From assembly GCA_003134035.1 (NCBI GenBank), contig PLAE01000167.1:1-32881 (forward strand): a DNA stretch of 32,881 nucleotides. Reading direction: 5' to 3'. Source of the stretch: Candidatus Velthaea versatilis (lineage in GTDB: Bacteria > Vulcanimicrobiota > Vulcanimicrobiia > Vulcanimicrobiales > Vulcanimicrobiaceae). Below are positions 8,769-17,311 of this stretch, one piece after another. Position 1 is the first letter of the stretch. Every line of letters starts with the position of its first letter. The translations under genes and the position numbers were made by a program. Under the pieces are notes generated by a model, which made no database searches, was not told the origin of the DNA, and saw only the letters and a list, made by a program, of their open reading frames with translations.

Positions 8769-10814
8769 ATGAAGAGCCGCTGGTCGGATGACGACGCGCA
8801 CGCATTCGTCGCGCGCTACGTCGCGCGCGGCGTCAGCGCGGATCTCGCGCTGCGCACGTATTCATCGCGCCTGCTGGGCGCCGATCCGCGCCTGGTCTTA
8901 CACGGCGGCGGCAACACCTCGGTCAAAACGACGCTCGACGACGTATTCGGCCAACCGGTCGAGGTGTTGTGCGTCAAGGGCAGCGGCTGGGATTTGGCGA
9001 CGATCGAACCGCAGGGTCATCCGGCACTGCGTTTGGCCGCGCTGCGCGACTTGCGCCACGCGACGCTGACCGACGAGCAGCTCGTGAATTACTTTCGTCA
9101 GAACTTGCTCGATACGACCGCGCCCAACCCGTCGATCGAAACGCTCACGCACGCCTACGCGCCGCACAAATTCGTCGATCACACCCACGCCGTCGTCGCG
9201 ACGGCGATTGGCGATCAGCCCGAGTCCGAAGCGATCTGCCGCGCGATCTACGGCGACCGCGTCGCCTGGATGCCGTACGTGATGCCGGGCTTCGATCTCT
9301 CGATCGCGACGGCCGAGATCTTCGAGCGCTTCCCCGACGCAGAAGGCATGCTGCTCGCGAACCACGGGCTCTTCACCTACGCGGCGACGGCCAAAGCGTC
9401 ATACGAGCGCATGATCGAATTCGTCACGCTCGCCGAGGACTTTATCGCGGCACACGGGCGCCCGGCCAAGGTTTTTGCCGCCGCCGGCCCGGCCGGCGAC
9501 GCTCCGTCGCCGGCGGCCGTCTTGCCGCGTTTGCGCGGTGTCTTCGGCGCCGCGTCGGCACCGGCCGCGCCGCATTGGCTGTTCGACGTCCGGCGCGGCG
9601 AACGCATCTCGACGTTCGTCGACGGCTGCGGCATGCACGATTACGCCGCGCGCGGCGTGGCGACGCCCGAGCACGTCATCCGCATGAAGCGGCTGCCGCT
9701 GCTCCTCGCTCCCTTTACCGGCGCGATCGACGACTGGTCCGAGGCCGCCGGCGCGGCCGTGCGCCGGTACGTGGCCGACTACGACGCGTATTTCGCGCGC
9801 AACAACGCCCGCGTCGGCGGCGACCGGCGCGAGCTCGATCCGCTCCCGCGGGTGGTCGTCGTTCCCGGCCTGGGCGTGGTCGGCGCCGGGCGCACGGCGG
9901 CCGAAGCCGCGATCTCGGCGGACGTCGCCGAGGCCTGGATCGACGCGATCGTGGACGCCGAGTCGATCGGCCGCTATGCCTCGATCAGCGAAGCCCAACA
10001 CTTCGATATGGAGTACTGGGCGCTCGAACAAGTCAAGCTCGGCAAGTCGCCGCGCAAACCGCTCGCCGGACGCGTTGTCGTCGTTACCGGCGGCGGCAGC
10101 GGGATCGGGGCGGCCACGGCTCGGGCGTTCGCCGCGCAGGGCGCCGAAGTCGCCGTCGTCGACATCGCGGGCGACGCGGCGGCAACCGTCGCGCGCGATT
10201 TCAAGGGCGTCGCGCAGGCCTGCGACGTGACCAACAGCAACGAGGTGCGGGCGATGATCGCAGCGGTCGTCACGCGCTTCGGCGGCGTCGACATCGTCGT
10301 CTCCAACGCCGGCGCCGCGTGGACCGGAATGATGGCCGACATCGACGATCGCGTGCTGCGCAAGAGTTTCGAGCTCAACTTTTTCGCGCACCAGAACGTG
10401 GCCAGCGCGGCCGTGCGCATCATGCGCGAGCAGCGCCTGGGCGGCGTGCTGCTGTTCAACGTGTCCAAACAAGCCGTCAACCCGGGCGCGAATTTCGGCG
10501 CCTACGGCACATCGAAAGCGGCGCTGCTCGCGCTGGTGCGCCAATACGCGCTCGAGCACGGCGCCGACGGCATCCGGGCCAACGCGATCAACGCCGACCG
10601 GATCCGCTCCGGGCTGCTGACCGACGCCTTCATCGCCGAACGGGCGCGCGCCCGCGGTGTGAGCGAAGCCGAATACATGGGCGGCAACCTGCTCGGCCGC
10701 GAAGTGCTCGCCGACGACGTGGCGCGGGCGTTCGTCGCCGCGGCGCTGCTCGAAAAGACGACCGGCAACGTCACGACGGTCGACGGCGGCAACGTCGCGG
10801 CGATGCTGCGATGA
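8769..10814 (+). CDS. bifunctional class II aldolase / short-chain dehydrogenase (RhaD/LalA type)
   Basis: Two-domain enzyme of 681 residues. Residues about 1-420 are a class II (RhaD/FucA-type) aldolase domain: HGGGNTSVKT for phosphate binding, then the metal-binding HTHAVV and LLANHGLFTYA histidines. Residues about 430-681 are an SDR domain with the nucleotide site TGGGSGIG, NAG, and YGTSK as catalytic Tyr/Lys. The known fusion family cleaves rhamnulose-1-phosphate or acts on pentitol-derived ketose phosphates, and its SDR half processes the released aldehyde. The start is ATG 8769 with GGAG eight bases upstream; a TTG at 8733 in the same frame is a weaker alternative. The stop overlaps the next start as ATGA. 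It supplies the C-C cleavage step of the locus. Confidence 0.9.
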   Translation: MKSRWSDDDAHAFVARYVARGVSADLALRTYSSRLLGADPRLVLHGGGNTSVKTTLDDVFGQPVEVLCVKGSGWDLATIEPQGHPALRLAALRDLRHATLTDEQLVNYFRQNLLDTTAPNPSIETLTHAYAPHKFVDHTHAVVATAIGDQPESEAICRAIYGDRVAWMPYVMPGFDLSIATAEIFERFPDAEGMLLANHGLFTYAATAKASYERMIEFVTLAEDFIAAHGRPAKVFAAAGPAGDAPSPAAVLPRLRGVFGAASAPAAPHWLFDVRRGERISTFVDGCGMHDYAARGVATPEHVIRMKRLPLLLAPFTGAIDDWSEAAGAAVRRYVADYDAYFARNNARVGGDRRELDPLPRVVVVPGLGVVGAGRTAAEAAISADVAEAWIDAIVDAESIGRYASISEAQHFDMEYWALEQVKLGKSPRKPLAGRVVVVTGGGSGIGAATARAFAAQGAEVAVVDIAGDAAATVARDFKGVAQACDVTNSNEVRAMIAAVVTRFGGVDIVVSNAGAAWTGMMADIDDRVLRKSFELNFFAHQNVASAAVRIMREQRLGGVLLFNVSKQAVNPGANFGAYGTSKAALLALVRQYALEHGADGIRANAINADRIRSGLLTDAFIAERARARGVSEAEYMGGNLLGREVLADDVARAFVAAALLEKTTGNVTTVDGGNVAAMLR

Positions 10815-12154
10815 GCACCGAAACGCCGCGCGCCCCCGGCGCGGGCCGCTGGACGCAGTTCATCGACGACATCGTCGCCGGCGACTGGATCGACCCGCAA
10901 ACGCACCAGAACGAACGCGTCCCGTACGAAGCGATCGTCATCGACGAAACCCTCGCGGGACGCGAAGCTGAACTGGTGGCGGCGCTCAATCTCGGCACGA
11001 CGCTGGCCATCGTTTGCGACACGAAGACGTACGCCGTGTTAGGCCGTCGCGTCGAAGCCGCGCTGGCGTCCATCGCCGCCTGCACGCCGGTCATCCTCGA
11101 GCATCCGCATGCCGACGCCGCGACCGTCGAGCTCGTGCGCGCCCGAACCGCGCAGGCCGGCGCGGTCGTCGCCGTCGGCTCGGGGACGATCAATGATCTG
11201 TGCAAGTACGCGACGTTTCTGGACGGCAAGAAGTATTGCGTGTTCGCCACCGCGTCGTCGATGAACGGCTACACGTCGACGACCGCGTCGATCACGCTGC
11301 CGTCGGGTTTCAAGACCTCGTTCGCGGCGCACGCACCGCGCGGCGTCTTCATCGATCTCGCGATTAGTGCCGCCGCGCCGATCAAACTCAAGGCCGCCGG
11401 GCTGGGCGATTCGCTCTGCCGCTCGACCGCTCAGGTCGACTGGTGGCTCTCGCACCGGCTCTTCGGCACGCCGTATTCCTCGCTGCCATTTCGGCTTCAG
11501 GCGGCGGACGAACCGCAGATGATCGAGCACGCGCCGGGCCTCGCGGCCGGCACGACCGACGCCGTCGGCTATCTCCACCGCGTGCTGATCCTCGTCGGTT
11601 TCGGGGTCTCGTTCGTCGGCGCGACGCATCCCGGCTCGATGGGCGAACACCAAATTTCGCATTACATCGATTCGTTCGCCGGCGCCCGCCACCCCGGCAC
11701 GACTCACGGCCAGCAAGTCGGGGTCGCCTCGCTCACGATGGCGCGCCTGCAGCATGCGCTTTTGGCGCGCGAAACACCGCCGCGTATCCGACCGACGCGC
11801 ATCGACCGCGCCGAACTCGAAACCCGGCTCGACCCGGACAACGCGCAGAAGTGCATCGCCGAATGGTCGCTCAAGGCGCTCGACGAACGTGGAGCCGCCG
11901 AACTCAACGGCACATTGGAGGCGCTGTGGCCCGAACTGCGCGCCGAGTGCGCGGCCTTCATGCTCCCGGTCGAACGCATGCACTGGGCGTTGGCGGCGGC
12001 CGGCGGCGCGACGACGGCGCTGGACCTCGGACTCGAGCCGGGGTTCTATCGCGAGGCCGTGCTCCACGCGCGCGAGATGCGCAACCGGTATTCGGCGCTG
12101 GACTTGCTCGCCGATTCGGGGGAGCTCGAGTCGCTCGTCGAACGCGAGACGTGA
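10811..12154 (+). CDS. araM: sn-glycerol-1-phosphate dehydrogenase-like enzyme (AraM family)
   Basis: Metal-dependent NAD(P) dehydrogenase of the iron-containing alcohol dehydrogenase superfamily, 447 residues. Family members interconvert DHAP and sn-glycerol-1-phosphate. The nucleotide motif GSGTINDLCKYA lies near residue 122, followed by ATASSMNGYTSTTASI. The three metal ligands typical of the family are present in GLGDSLCRS (Asp), GSMGEHQISHYID (His) and HPGTTHGQQVG (His). ATGA overlap with the aldolase gene and TGATG overlap with the phosphatase gene show co-translation. Most bacterial homologues sit in arabinose or lipid contexts; here it is inside a catabolic operon with a kinase and an aldolase. 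It may oxidise a different alditol phosphate rather than glycerol-1-phosphate. Confidence 0.87.
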   Translation: MSTETPRAPGAGRWTQFIDDIVAGDWIDPQTHQNERVPYEAIVIDETLAGREAELVAALNLGTTLAIVCDTKTYAVLGRRVEAALASIAACTPVILEHPHADAATVELVRARTAQAGAVVAVGSGTINDLCKYATFLDGKKYCVFATASSMNGYTSTTASITLPSGFKTSFAAHAPRGVFIDLAISAAAPIKLKAAGLGDSLCRSTAQVDWWLSHRLFGTPYSSLPFRLQAADEPQMIEHAPGLAAGTTDAVGYLHRVLILVGFGVSFVGATHPGSMGEHQISHYIDSFAGARHPGTTHGQQVGVASLTMARLQHALLARETPPRIRPTRIDRAELETRLDPDNAQKCIAEWSLKALDERGAAELNGTLEALWPELRAECAAFMLPVERMHWALAAAGGATTALDLGLEPGFYREAVLHAREMRNRYSALDLLADSGELESLVERET

Positions 12155-12948
12155 TGCGCCCGATCGCCGAGCTTTCCGCCTCGCTGCCGGCCCGGCCGCT
12201 AGCCGTTTTCACGGACATCGATGATACGCTCACGAGCGGCGGCCGGCTTTCGGCGGCCGTGTACGCGGCGCTCGAGCGCTTGCAGGCCGCCGGGGTGCGG
12301 GTCGTGCCGGTCACCGGCCGGCCCGCGGGCTGGTGCGATATGATCGCACGCTTTTGGCCCGTCGACGGCGTGATCGGTGAGAACGGCGCTTTCTACTTTC
12401 GTTACGACCGCGACGCGCGGCGGATGATTCGGCGGTACGCCGTGTCCGCCGACGCGCGGGCGCGCGACCGCCAAACGCTGCATGCGCTCGGCCAACGCAT
12501 CATCGCCGCCGTTCCCGGGTGCGCCGTCGCGGCGGACCAAGCCTATCGCGAATCGGATCTCGCGATCGATTTCGCCGAAGACGTCGGGCCGTTGCCGCAG
12601 GCCGACATCGACGCGATCGTCGCCGCGTTCGTCGCCGCCGGCGCGACGGCGAAAGTCTCGTCGATCCACGTCAACGGCTGGTTCGGCACGTACGACAAGG
12701 CGGGGATGACGCAGCGTTTCGCGCGCGAGGTGCTGCACTGGGACCTCGACCGCGACAACGAGCGCTTCTTGTTCGTCGGCGACAGTCCCAACGATGCGCC
12801 GCTGTTCGCCTTCTTCCGCAACGCCTGCGGCGTCGGCAACGTGCTCGACTACGGAGACCGCATGCCGCACTACCCGCGTTTCGTCGCGCACGCGCACGGC
12901 GGCGCCGGCTTTCTCGAAATCGTCGACGAGATTCTCAAAGCCCGATGA
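12154..12948 (+). CDS. HAD-superfamily hydrolase, type IIB (sugar-phosphate phosphatase-like)
   Basis: Cytoplasmic phosphatase of 264 residues with a Cof-type cap. Motif I is FTDIDDTLT, with nucleophile Asp21 and acid/base Asp23; motif II is PVTGRP; a Lys (DKAGMTQRF) precedes motif IV, VGDSPNDAPLF. Type-IIB members dephosphorylate small sugar phosphates, phosphoglycolate, mannosyl-3-phosphoglycerate or sucrose phosphate. The start is ATG 12154, overlapping the dehydrogenase stop, and the stop overlaps the kinase start as ATGA. In an otherwise catabolic operon it may clear an unwanted phosphorylated intermediate, or remove phosphate from the product of the AraM-type enzyme. The substrate is not evident. 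Confidence 0.85.
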   Translation: MRPIAELSASLPARPLAVFTDIDDTLTSGGRLSAAVYAALERLQAAGVRVVPVTGRPAGWCDMIARFWPVDGVIGENGAFYFRYDRDARRMIRRYAVSADARARDRQTLHALGQRIIAAVPGCAVAADQAYRESDLAIDFAEDVGPLPQADIDAIVAAFVAAGATAKVSSIHVNGWFGTYDKAGMTQRFAREVLHWDLDRDNERFLFVGDSPNDAPLFAFFRNACGVGNVLDYGDRMPHYPRFVAHAHGGAGFLEIVDEILKAR

Positions 12949-14501
12949 ACGCGACACGCCGCCGCGATCTCGTCATCGGGATCGACAGTTCGACCCAAAG
13001 CACGAAGGCGATCGCGTTCGATGCCGCCGGCGCCGTCGTCGCATCGGGCTCGGCGCCGATACCGCTGGCGTCCCCCGCTCCCAGCCGCTACGAGCAAGAT
13101 GCGGCAGACTGGTGGTCGTCGCTGGGCGCGGCGCTGCGCATCATCTGGGAGACGATCAACCCGGATCGGGTCGCGGCGCTGGCGATCGCCAATCAACGCG
13201 AAACGACGGTCTGCCTCGATGCGTCCGGCGTGCCGGTGCGGCCCGCGCTGTGTTGGCTCGACGAGCGCGCGCGCGACGAATTGCCGCTGCTCGCCGCGGC
13301 GCTCGGCGCGACGGCGATCCATCGCATCACCGGCAAACCGCTGGATCTCACGCCGTCGCTGGGCCGAATCGCGTGGCTGCGCGACCATGAGCCGCGCACG
13401 TACGAGCGCACGGCGATGTTTTGCGATGTCCAATCGTATCTCGTCGGACGGTTGACCGGAACGATCGGAACGAGTTGGGCCAGCGCCGATCCATCGGGTC
13501 TGTTCGACGTGCAGGCGCGGGCCTGGTCGGAGCCGATCTTGCGCGAGTTGCGGCTCGATGCGAGCCGGCTGCCGCCAGTGGTCGCACCGGGCGCTCCGCT
13601 GGGCGAAGTCAGTCCCGCCGGCGCGGCGTCCACCGGGTTGCGCGCGGGCACGCCCGTCATTGCCGGCGCCGGCGACGGCCAGTGCGCGGGGCTCGCCACC
13701 AACTGCGTCTCGCCCGGCCGCGCGTACCTGAATTTGGGCACCGCGATCGTGTCGGGCGTGTGGTCGCCGTCCTACGAATGGCAGCGCGATTGGCGCACGC
13801 TGCTGTCGGCGAGCGGGGAAGGATATATCCTCGAAACCGTTCAGCGCAGCGGGGCGTTTCTCATCAATTGGTTCACCTCGACCTTCGGATCGGCCGACGT
13901 TTCGAGCGGCCTGTTCGCCGATCTCGAACGCGGCGCCGCGGCCGTGCCGATCGGCGCCGACGGTCTGCTCGTGCTGCCGTATTTCTCGGGCTGCATGAAC
14001 CCGCATTGGGATCCGGACGCGCGCGGCTGCTTCATCGGTTTGCACGCATCGCACGGACGCTATCACTTCTATCGCGCGATCCTCGAAGGGCTCACCCTCG
14101 AGAGCGCGCGCGCCGCCGCCGCAGTCGAACGCTGCGGCATCGGGATCGACGAGTTCGTGACGATCGGCGGCGGCGCGAAGAGCCGGCTCTGGGTGCAAAT
14201 GGTCGCCGACGCGACGAATCGTCCCGTGCTCATTTGTGAAACCGTCGAAGCCTCGGCGCTGGGCGCCGGCATGCTCGCGGCGTTCGGCGCGGGCTGGTTC
14301 ACCGACACGGCGGCCGCGTCTCGCGCGATGAGCGGCCGGACGTCGCGCGTCGAACCCGATCCCCGAGCCGTGGAACGTTACCGCGCGCTCATCAGCGTGC
14401 ACGGCGACGTCTACGCCGCCAATGCCGCGACGTTCGCGGCGCTCAAACGCTTTACCGGCGAAACGCCGGCGCGGGTTGCGACGGCCGGCAATGCGGGTTG
14501 A
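12945..14501 (+). CDS. FGGY-family carbohydrate kinase
   Basis: ATP-dependent sugar/polyol kinase of 518 residues, the usual length. The N-terminal phosphate-1 motif is GIDSSTQSTKA (from residue 12). NQRETTV and LCWLDERA are as in xylulokinase and glycerol kinase. The catalytic Asp is in IAGAGDGQCAGLATN, and the FGGY signature 2 region is FVTIGGGAKSRLWVQMVAD. The family includes glycerol, erythritol, ribulose and xylulose kinases, and the sequence alone does not pick among them. With the GlpD-like dehydrogenase it would form the pair known from erythritol and glycerol catabolism (EryA/EryB, GlpK/GlpD). The start ATG 12945 overlaps the phosphatase stop. Confidence 0.9.
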   Translation: MNATRRRDLVIGIDSSTQSTKAIAFDAAGAVVASGSAPIPLASPAPSRYEQDAADWWSSLGAALRIIWETINPDRVAALAIANQRETTVCLDASGVPVRPALCWLDERARDELPLLAAALGATAIHRITGKPLDLTPSLGRIAWLRDHEPRTYERTAMFCDVQSYLVGRLTGTIGTSWASADPSGLFDVQARAWSEPILRELRLDASRLPPVVAPGAPLGEVSPAGAASTGLRAGTPVIAGAGDGQCAGLATNCVSPGRAYLNLGTAIVSGVWSPSYEWQRDWRTLLSASGEGYILETVQRSGAFLINWFTSTFGSADVSSGLFADLERGAAAVPIGADGLLVLPYFSGCMNPHWDPDARGCFIGLHASHGRYHFYRAILEGLTLESARAAAAVERCGIGIDEFVTIGGGAKSRLWVQMVADATNRPVLICETVEASALGAGMLAAFGAGWFTDTAAASRAMSGRTSRVEPDPRAVERYRALISVHGDVYAANAATFAALKRFTGETPARVATAGNAG

Positions 14502-14553
14502 CGCGTCCAGCCGGCCGGCGCTATAAGGACCGTTTCCGTTGGGAGAAAGAACC

Positions 14554-15306
14554 GTGCAATCGACTTTGAACGGACGGCGGGTGCTCGTGACGGGCGCCGG
14601 AATGGGCATCGGGCGCGAAGTGGCGGTCAGCGCCGCGCGGGCCGGCGCCGACGTGATCGCGTTTTCGCTGGCCGGCGATCTCGCAACGCTGGGCGACGAA
14701 ATTCGTGCGCTGGGCCGGCGGTATGTGGCGCACAGCGGCGACGTGACGAACGCGGCCGACGTCGCCGCCGCCATCGCCGCCGGTGAGCGCGAACTGGGCG
14801 GCATCGACATCCTCGTCAACAGCGCGGGCATCGCCATCATCGAGCCCGCGCTCGAAACGACCGCCGCGAGCTGGCGAAAAACACTCGACGTCAATCTGAC
14901 CGGATCGTTTCTGTGCGCACAGGCCGTCGCGCCGGGGATGATCGCGCGCAAGTTCGGCCGCATCATCAACATCTCATCGCAAGCGGGCATCATCGCGCTG
15001 CCCGGCCACGTCGCCTACATGGCGAGCAAAGCCGCCATCAACGGGATAACGCAAGTCCTCGCGCTCGAATGGGGCCCCTTCGGCGTGACGACGAACGCCG
15101 TCGCGCCGACGGTCGTCAACACCGAACTGGGCAAAGCGGTGTGGAGCGATCCGGCTAAAGGCGACCCGATGCGCGCCATGATCCCCGTCGGCCGGTTCGC
15201 CGAACCGAGCGAAGTCGCCGCCGCCGTTCTGTATCTCGCATCCGACGCGGCAGCGATGGTCAACGGCCACGTTTTACGCATCGACGGCGGCGCGACCGTT
15301 CACTGA
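14554..15306 (+). CDS. short-chain dehydrogenase/reductase (polyol dehydrogenase-like)
   Basis: Classical SDR of 250 residues. TGAGMGIG is the nucleotide site; NSAG replaces the usual NNAG; INISSQAG holds the catalytic Ser, and YMASK the Tyr/Lys pair. The C-terminal GRFAEPSEVAAAVLYLASDAA and NGHVLRIDGG blocks are typical of FabG, gluconate and ribitol-type SDRs. The start is GTG 14554, chosen because GGGAGAAAG lies just upstream; a TTG at 14539 is in frame but lacks a site. It is last in the rightward operon, 52 bases after the kinase. It probably interconverts a polyol and a ketose, as RbtA-type enzymes do in rhizobial adonitol loci (inference). Confidence 0.87.
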   Translation: MQSTLNGRRVLVTGAGMGIGREVAVSAARAGADVIAFSLAGDLATLGDEIRALGRRYVAHSGDVTNAADVAAAIAAGERELGGIDILVNSAGIAIIEPALETTAASWRKTLDVNLTGSFLCAQAVAPGMIARKFGRIINISSQAGIIALPGHVAYMASKAAINGITQVLALEWGPFGVTTNAVAPTVVNTELGKAVWSDPAKGDPMRAMIPVGRFAEPSEVAAAVLYLASDAAAMVNGHVLRIDGGATVH

Positions 15307-15354
15307 AATCATTGGCTCGCGAGATACGTCGATACGTCGACTATCGCCGAGGGA

Positions 15355-15386
15355 GAAGCCCCGCACGGCAACGGTGCCGAGGCTTC
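15355..15386. terminator. hairpin between convergent genes, possible bidirectional terminator
   Basis: A stem pairs GAAGCC-C-CGCAC (15355-15366) with GTG-C-CGAGGCTTC (15374-15386): eleven Watson-Crick pairs, one mismatch, one bulge and a 7-base loop. It lies between the end of the SDR gene and the end of the BON-domain gene. There is no strong T-run on either side. Confidence 0.4.
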
Positions 15387-15397
15387 ATGTCGGTCGA

Positions 15398-16072
15398 CTA
15401 AAACACTTCGGTCAAATTCGTTACCGCCGTGACACCAGGCAGCGAGTACGCGGCCCGCGTCGCGTCGTCATGCTCCGTCCACGAATGGACGGTTCCGCGA
15501 AGCGTCACGTTGGAGTCTCGGACTTCGATCTTTATTCGGTCGGCGTCGATTTCGGCGCTTCGCTTGAACGTGCGTTCGAGCTGGGAGAGGATGTCGTTGT
15601 TCGTAACGCCGGGGCGGGCGTGGAGTGTCATCAGATTATCGACGCCCAAGACGCCGGTGAGATTTTGCACGGCGCGCGTGGCGCTATTGATCTGGTACTG
15701 CCATTCCGCCTGGCCTTCGAGCGTGACGATCCCGTTTTCAACTTTCACGACTAGGGAATCGTGGACGACCGTAACGTCCCATTTCAAGGTATACAAGACG
15801 GCTTCGGCGATATCGCGATCGTCGCGGCGATGAAATTGTGGGATGTCGACTTTGAGCTCTTCGGTGAAGGCGTGCACGCCGGACACTCGCTTTGCGGCCT
15901 GCTCGACGAGCACTTTCTCCGCGTAGCTTTTGACCGTCCCGCGTAGCGTGACGATCCCTTTGGCAACGGTAATGCCGATGTCGTTTGCGTTAATTGACGG
16001 ATCGAACGATACTTCGGCAAGCACGTTTTCTTGCAAGAGTGAATCGGTTGGCGTCTTTGGTTTTGTGGTCAT
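15398..16072 (-). CDS. triple BON-domain protein
   Basis: The protein has 224 residues and consists of three BON domains (about residues 15-80, 85-150 and 155-222). Each carries the typical pattern in which a GIVTLRGTV/GIVTLEGQ/NVTLRGTVHSW strand follows an amphipathic helix and precedes a GV..V.N segment. BON domains bind membranes or phospholipids and occur in OsmY- and HyaD-like stress proteins. No signal peptide is visible, so it is predicted to be cytoplasmic or loosely membrane-associated. The start is ATG 16072, preceded by AGAGGAG; an in-frame GTG 18 bases upstream is less likely. It stands alone, convergent with the polyol operon. A role in osmotic or envelope stress is inference from the family. 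Confidence 0.88.
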   Translation of the reverse strand: MTTKPKTPTDSLLQENVLAEVSFDPSINANDIGITVAKGIVTLRGTVKSYAEKVLVEQAAKRVSGVHAFTEELKVDIPQFHRRDDRDIAEAVLYTLKWDVTVVHDSLVVKVENGIVTLEGQAEWQYQINSATRAVQNLTGVLGVDNLMTLHARPGVTNNDILSQLERTFKRSAEIDADRIKIEVRDSNVTLRGTVHSWTEHDDATRAAYSLPGVTAVTNLTEVF

Positions 16073-16192
16073 TGGATCGCTCCTCTGCACATTGCGACGT
16101 CGGCCGACGGCCGATCAGTCGAATGCGATTCGTTGCACTGGACCAAAACCGCACCTGCTAAGGCAAGGGCGCATTCATAATATGTATGGTCC

Positions 16193-16224
16193 TTAACGCA
16201 CCCGGCGCAAACCGGATGCGCTAA
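16193..16224 (-). terminator. hairpin terminator after the aldolase-like gene
   Basis: In the minus-strand RNA a 13-bp stem (two G-U pairs) joins the complement of 16212-16224 to that of 16193-16205 around a 6-base loop. It overlaps the stop codon of the aldolase-like gene. A U-tract is missing, so termination may be inefficient or the stem may instead protect the 3' end. Confidence 0.5.
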
Positions 16225-17288
16225 CTTTGCTGCAACGGCGTCTCGGTAATTTGCTGATCGTCGTCGAGGCTGCGGCTCGCGCGGATTCCCGCCTTGACCA
16301 ACTCCGCGTGATACGCCGCGACCGCGTCCTTGGGCGTCAGCGTTCCGTCGGCGACCTGGCGCATGAAGAAAATGAGCGCCGTCGGTGAATCCGCAAGATT
16401 GATTTTGCGTCCGAAGAGCGCCAGCCGCGCGCCCGAGCGCTCGGCTTGGAACACGAGCTCGAACGCGTCGCGCGTCGTCCCCGCGCCGCCGCCGAGCACA
16501 CCGACGACGAGCGAGGCATCGTAATTCACCAGTTCCTCGAGCGCCCGCCGGCCGTTGAACGGAATCTTGAGAAACTCCGGGCGGTCGTGCTTGGAAACGC
16601 CGGCGAGACTGCGCAGCAACGCATCGTTGAGAAAGCTGGGAGCGTCGGCCGCATCGAGTCCGCGCGGCGCATTCGGGTTGAACACTTCCATGAAGTACTT
16701 GAAGCCGACCTCAGCGGCGTCGCGACGAAACGCGCTGAACGCCTCGAGCGAGAGCATGTCCGCATCGAGATCGTTATTGAAGGTGATCGAGTACAAGCCC
16801 AAATCCGTCCCGCTGACCGGCAGATCCGCGAACGCGTGCGGCGTTCCGTACATCACGCGGCTGAGCACAGCGGTGCGAAACGGCCGTGACGCCGGCTGCG
16901 CATAACTGCCGCCGCGCACGCCGCCCCAACAATCCGTGGCATCGTTGGCGCGAATCGCCGGCTTGATTTTGCTCGCGCGAAAAAGTCCGGCGTCCTGCAG
17001 CCGCTCGAGGTTGCTGACCGAGACGAGCATGATGTCGACGATGTCCTGGGCGATGACCGCCGCGATCCCATCGAGATAGTCTTGGCGCGATTTCCAACCG
17101 GCGACGGCGCCGCCGGGACCCCGCCGCGGCCCGGCGGTCGTCACGCCCGATCCCATGTCGGCATCTTTGGCATCGGCGATGATGAAATCGCTGCGCTGGT
17201 ACCTGCCGGCACGAATCCGCGCGAGTTTCTCATCGAGGCGGGTTGCGTTCGATGCGGCGACGTTCATGAACATCGATTCGGTTTCCAT
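16221..17288 (-). CDS. class I aldolase-like protein (DeoC/LacD/FbaB-type barrel)
   Basis: The protein has 355 residues and resembles TIM-barrel aldolases that form a Schiff base with a ketose phosphate. Notable blocks are SDFIIADAKDADMGSGV at the N-terminus, IKPAIRANDATDCWGG, FKYFMEVFNPNAPRG, EFLKIPFNGRRALEELV and LVVGVLGGGAGTTRDAFEL. Lys241 in FLKIPFNG is my candidate for the Schiff-base lysine, and the GGGAGTTRDA loop suits phosphate binding. The start is ATG 17288. It directly follows the remains of a PfkB-type kinase on the same strand, 23 bases after its stop, which suggests a former kinase-aldolase pair. The exact substrate is unknown. Confidence 0.72.
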   Translation of the reverse strand: METESMFMNVAASNATRLDEKLARIRAGRYQRSDFIIADAKDADMGSGVTTAGPRRGPGGAVAGWKSRQDYLDGIAAVIAQDIVDIMLVSVSNLERLQDAGLFRASKIKPAIRANDATDCWGGVRGGSYAQPASRPFRTAVLSRVMYGTPHAFADLPVSGTDLGLYSITFNNDLDADMLSLEAFSAFRRDAAEVGFKYFMEVFNPNAPRGLDAADAPSFLNDALLRSLAGVSKHDRPEFLKIPFNGRRALEELVNYDASLVVGVLGGGAGTTRDAFELVFQAERSGARLALFGRKINLADSPTALIFFMRQVADGTLTPKDAVAAYHAELVKAGIRASRSLDDDQQITETPLQQS

Positions 17289-17311
17289 TACTCGCCTACG
17301 GCGTCCCGCGC

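Noticed and set aside
8969-12154. A very long plus-strand frame (1061 codons) in which the first 600 codons look Arg-rich
   Set aside because: Only the part from 10811 is real (the AraM-type dehydrogenase). The earlier part is a shadow of the aldolase-SDR gene in another frame, with the Arg-rich composition typical of off-frame reading in GC-rich DNA.
12870-14993. A 707-codon minus-strand frame opposite the FGGY kinase and SDR genes
   Set aside because: It has no recognisable domain and is rich in Arg and Ala, while the plus-strand frames carry intact kinase and SDR motifs. Antisense shadow.
15323-15338. Tandem GATACGTC repeat
   Set aside because: Only two copies of 8 bases, which can occur by chance in this composition.
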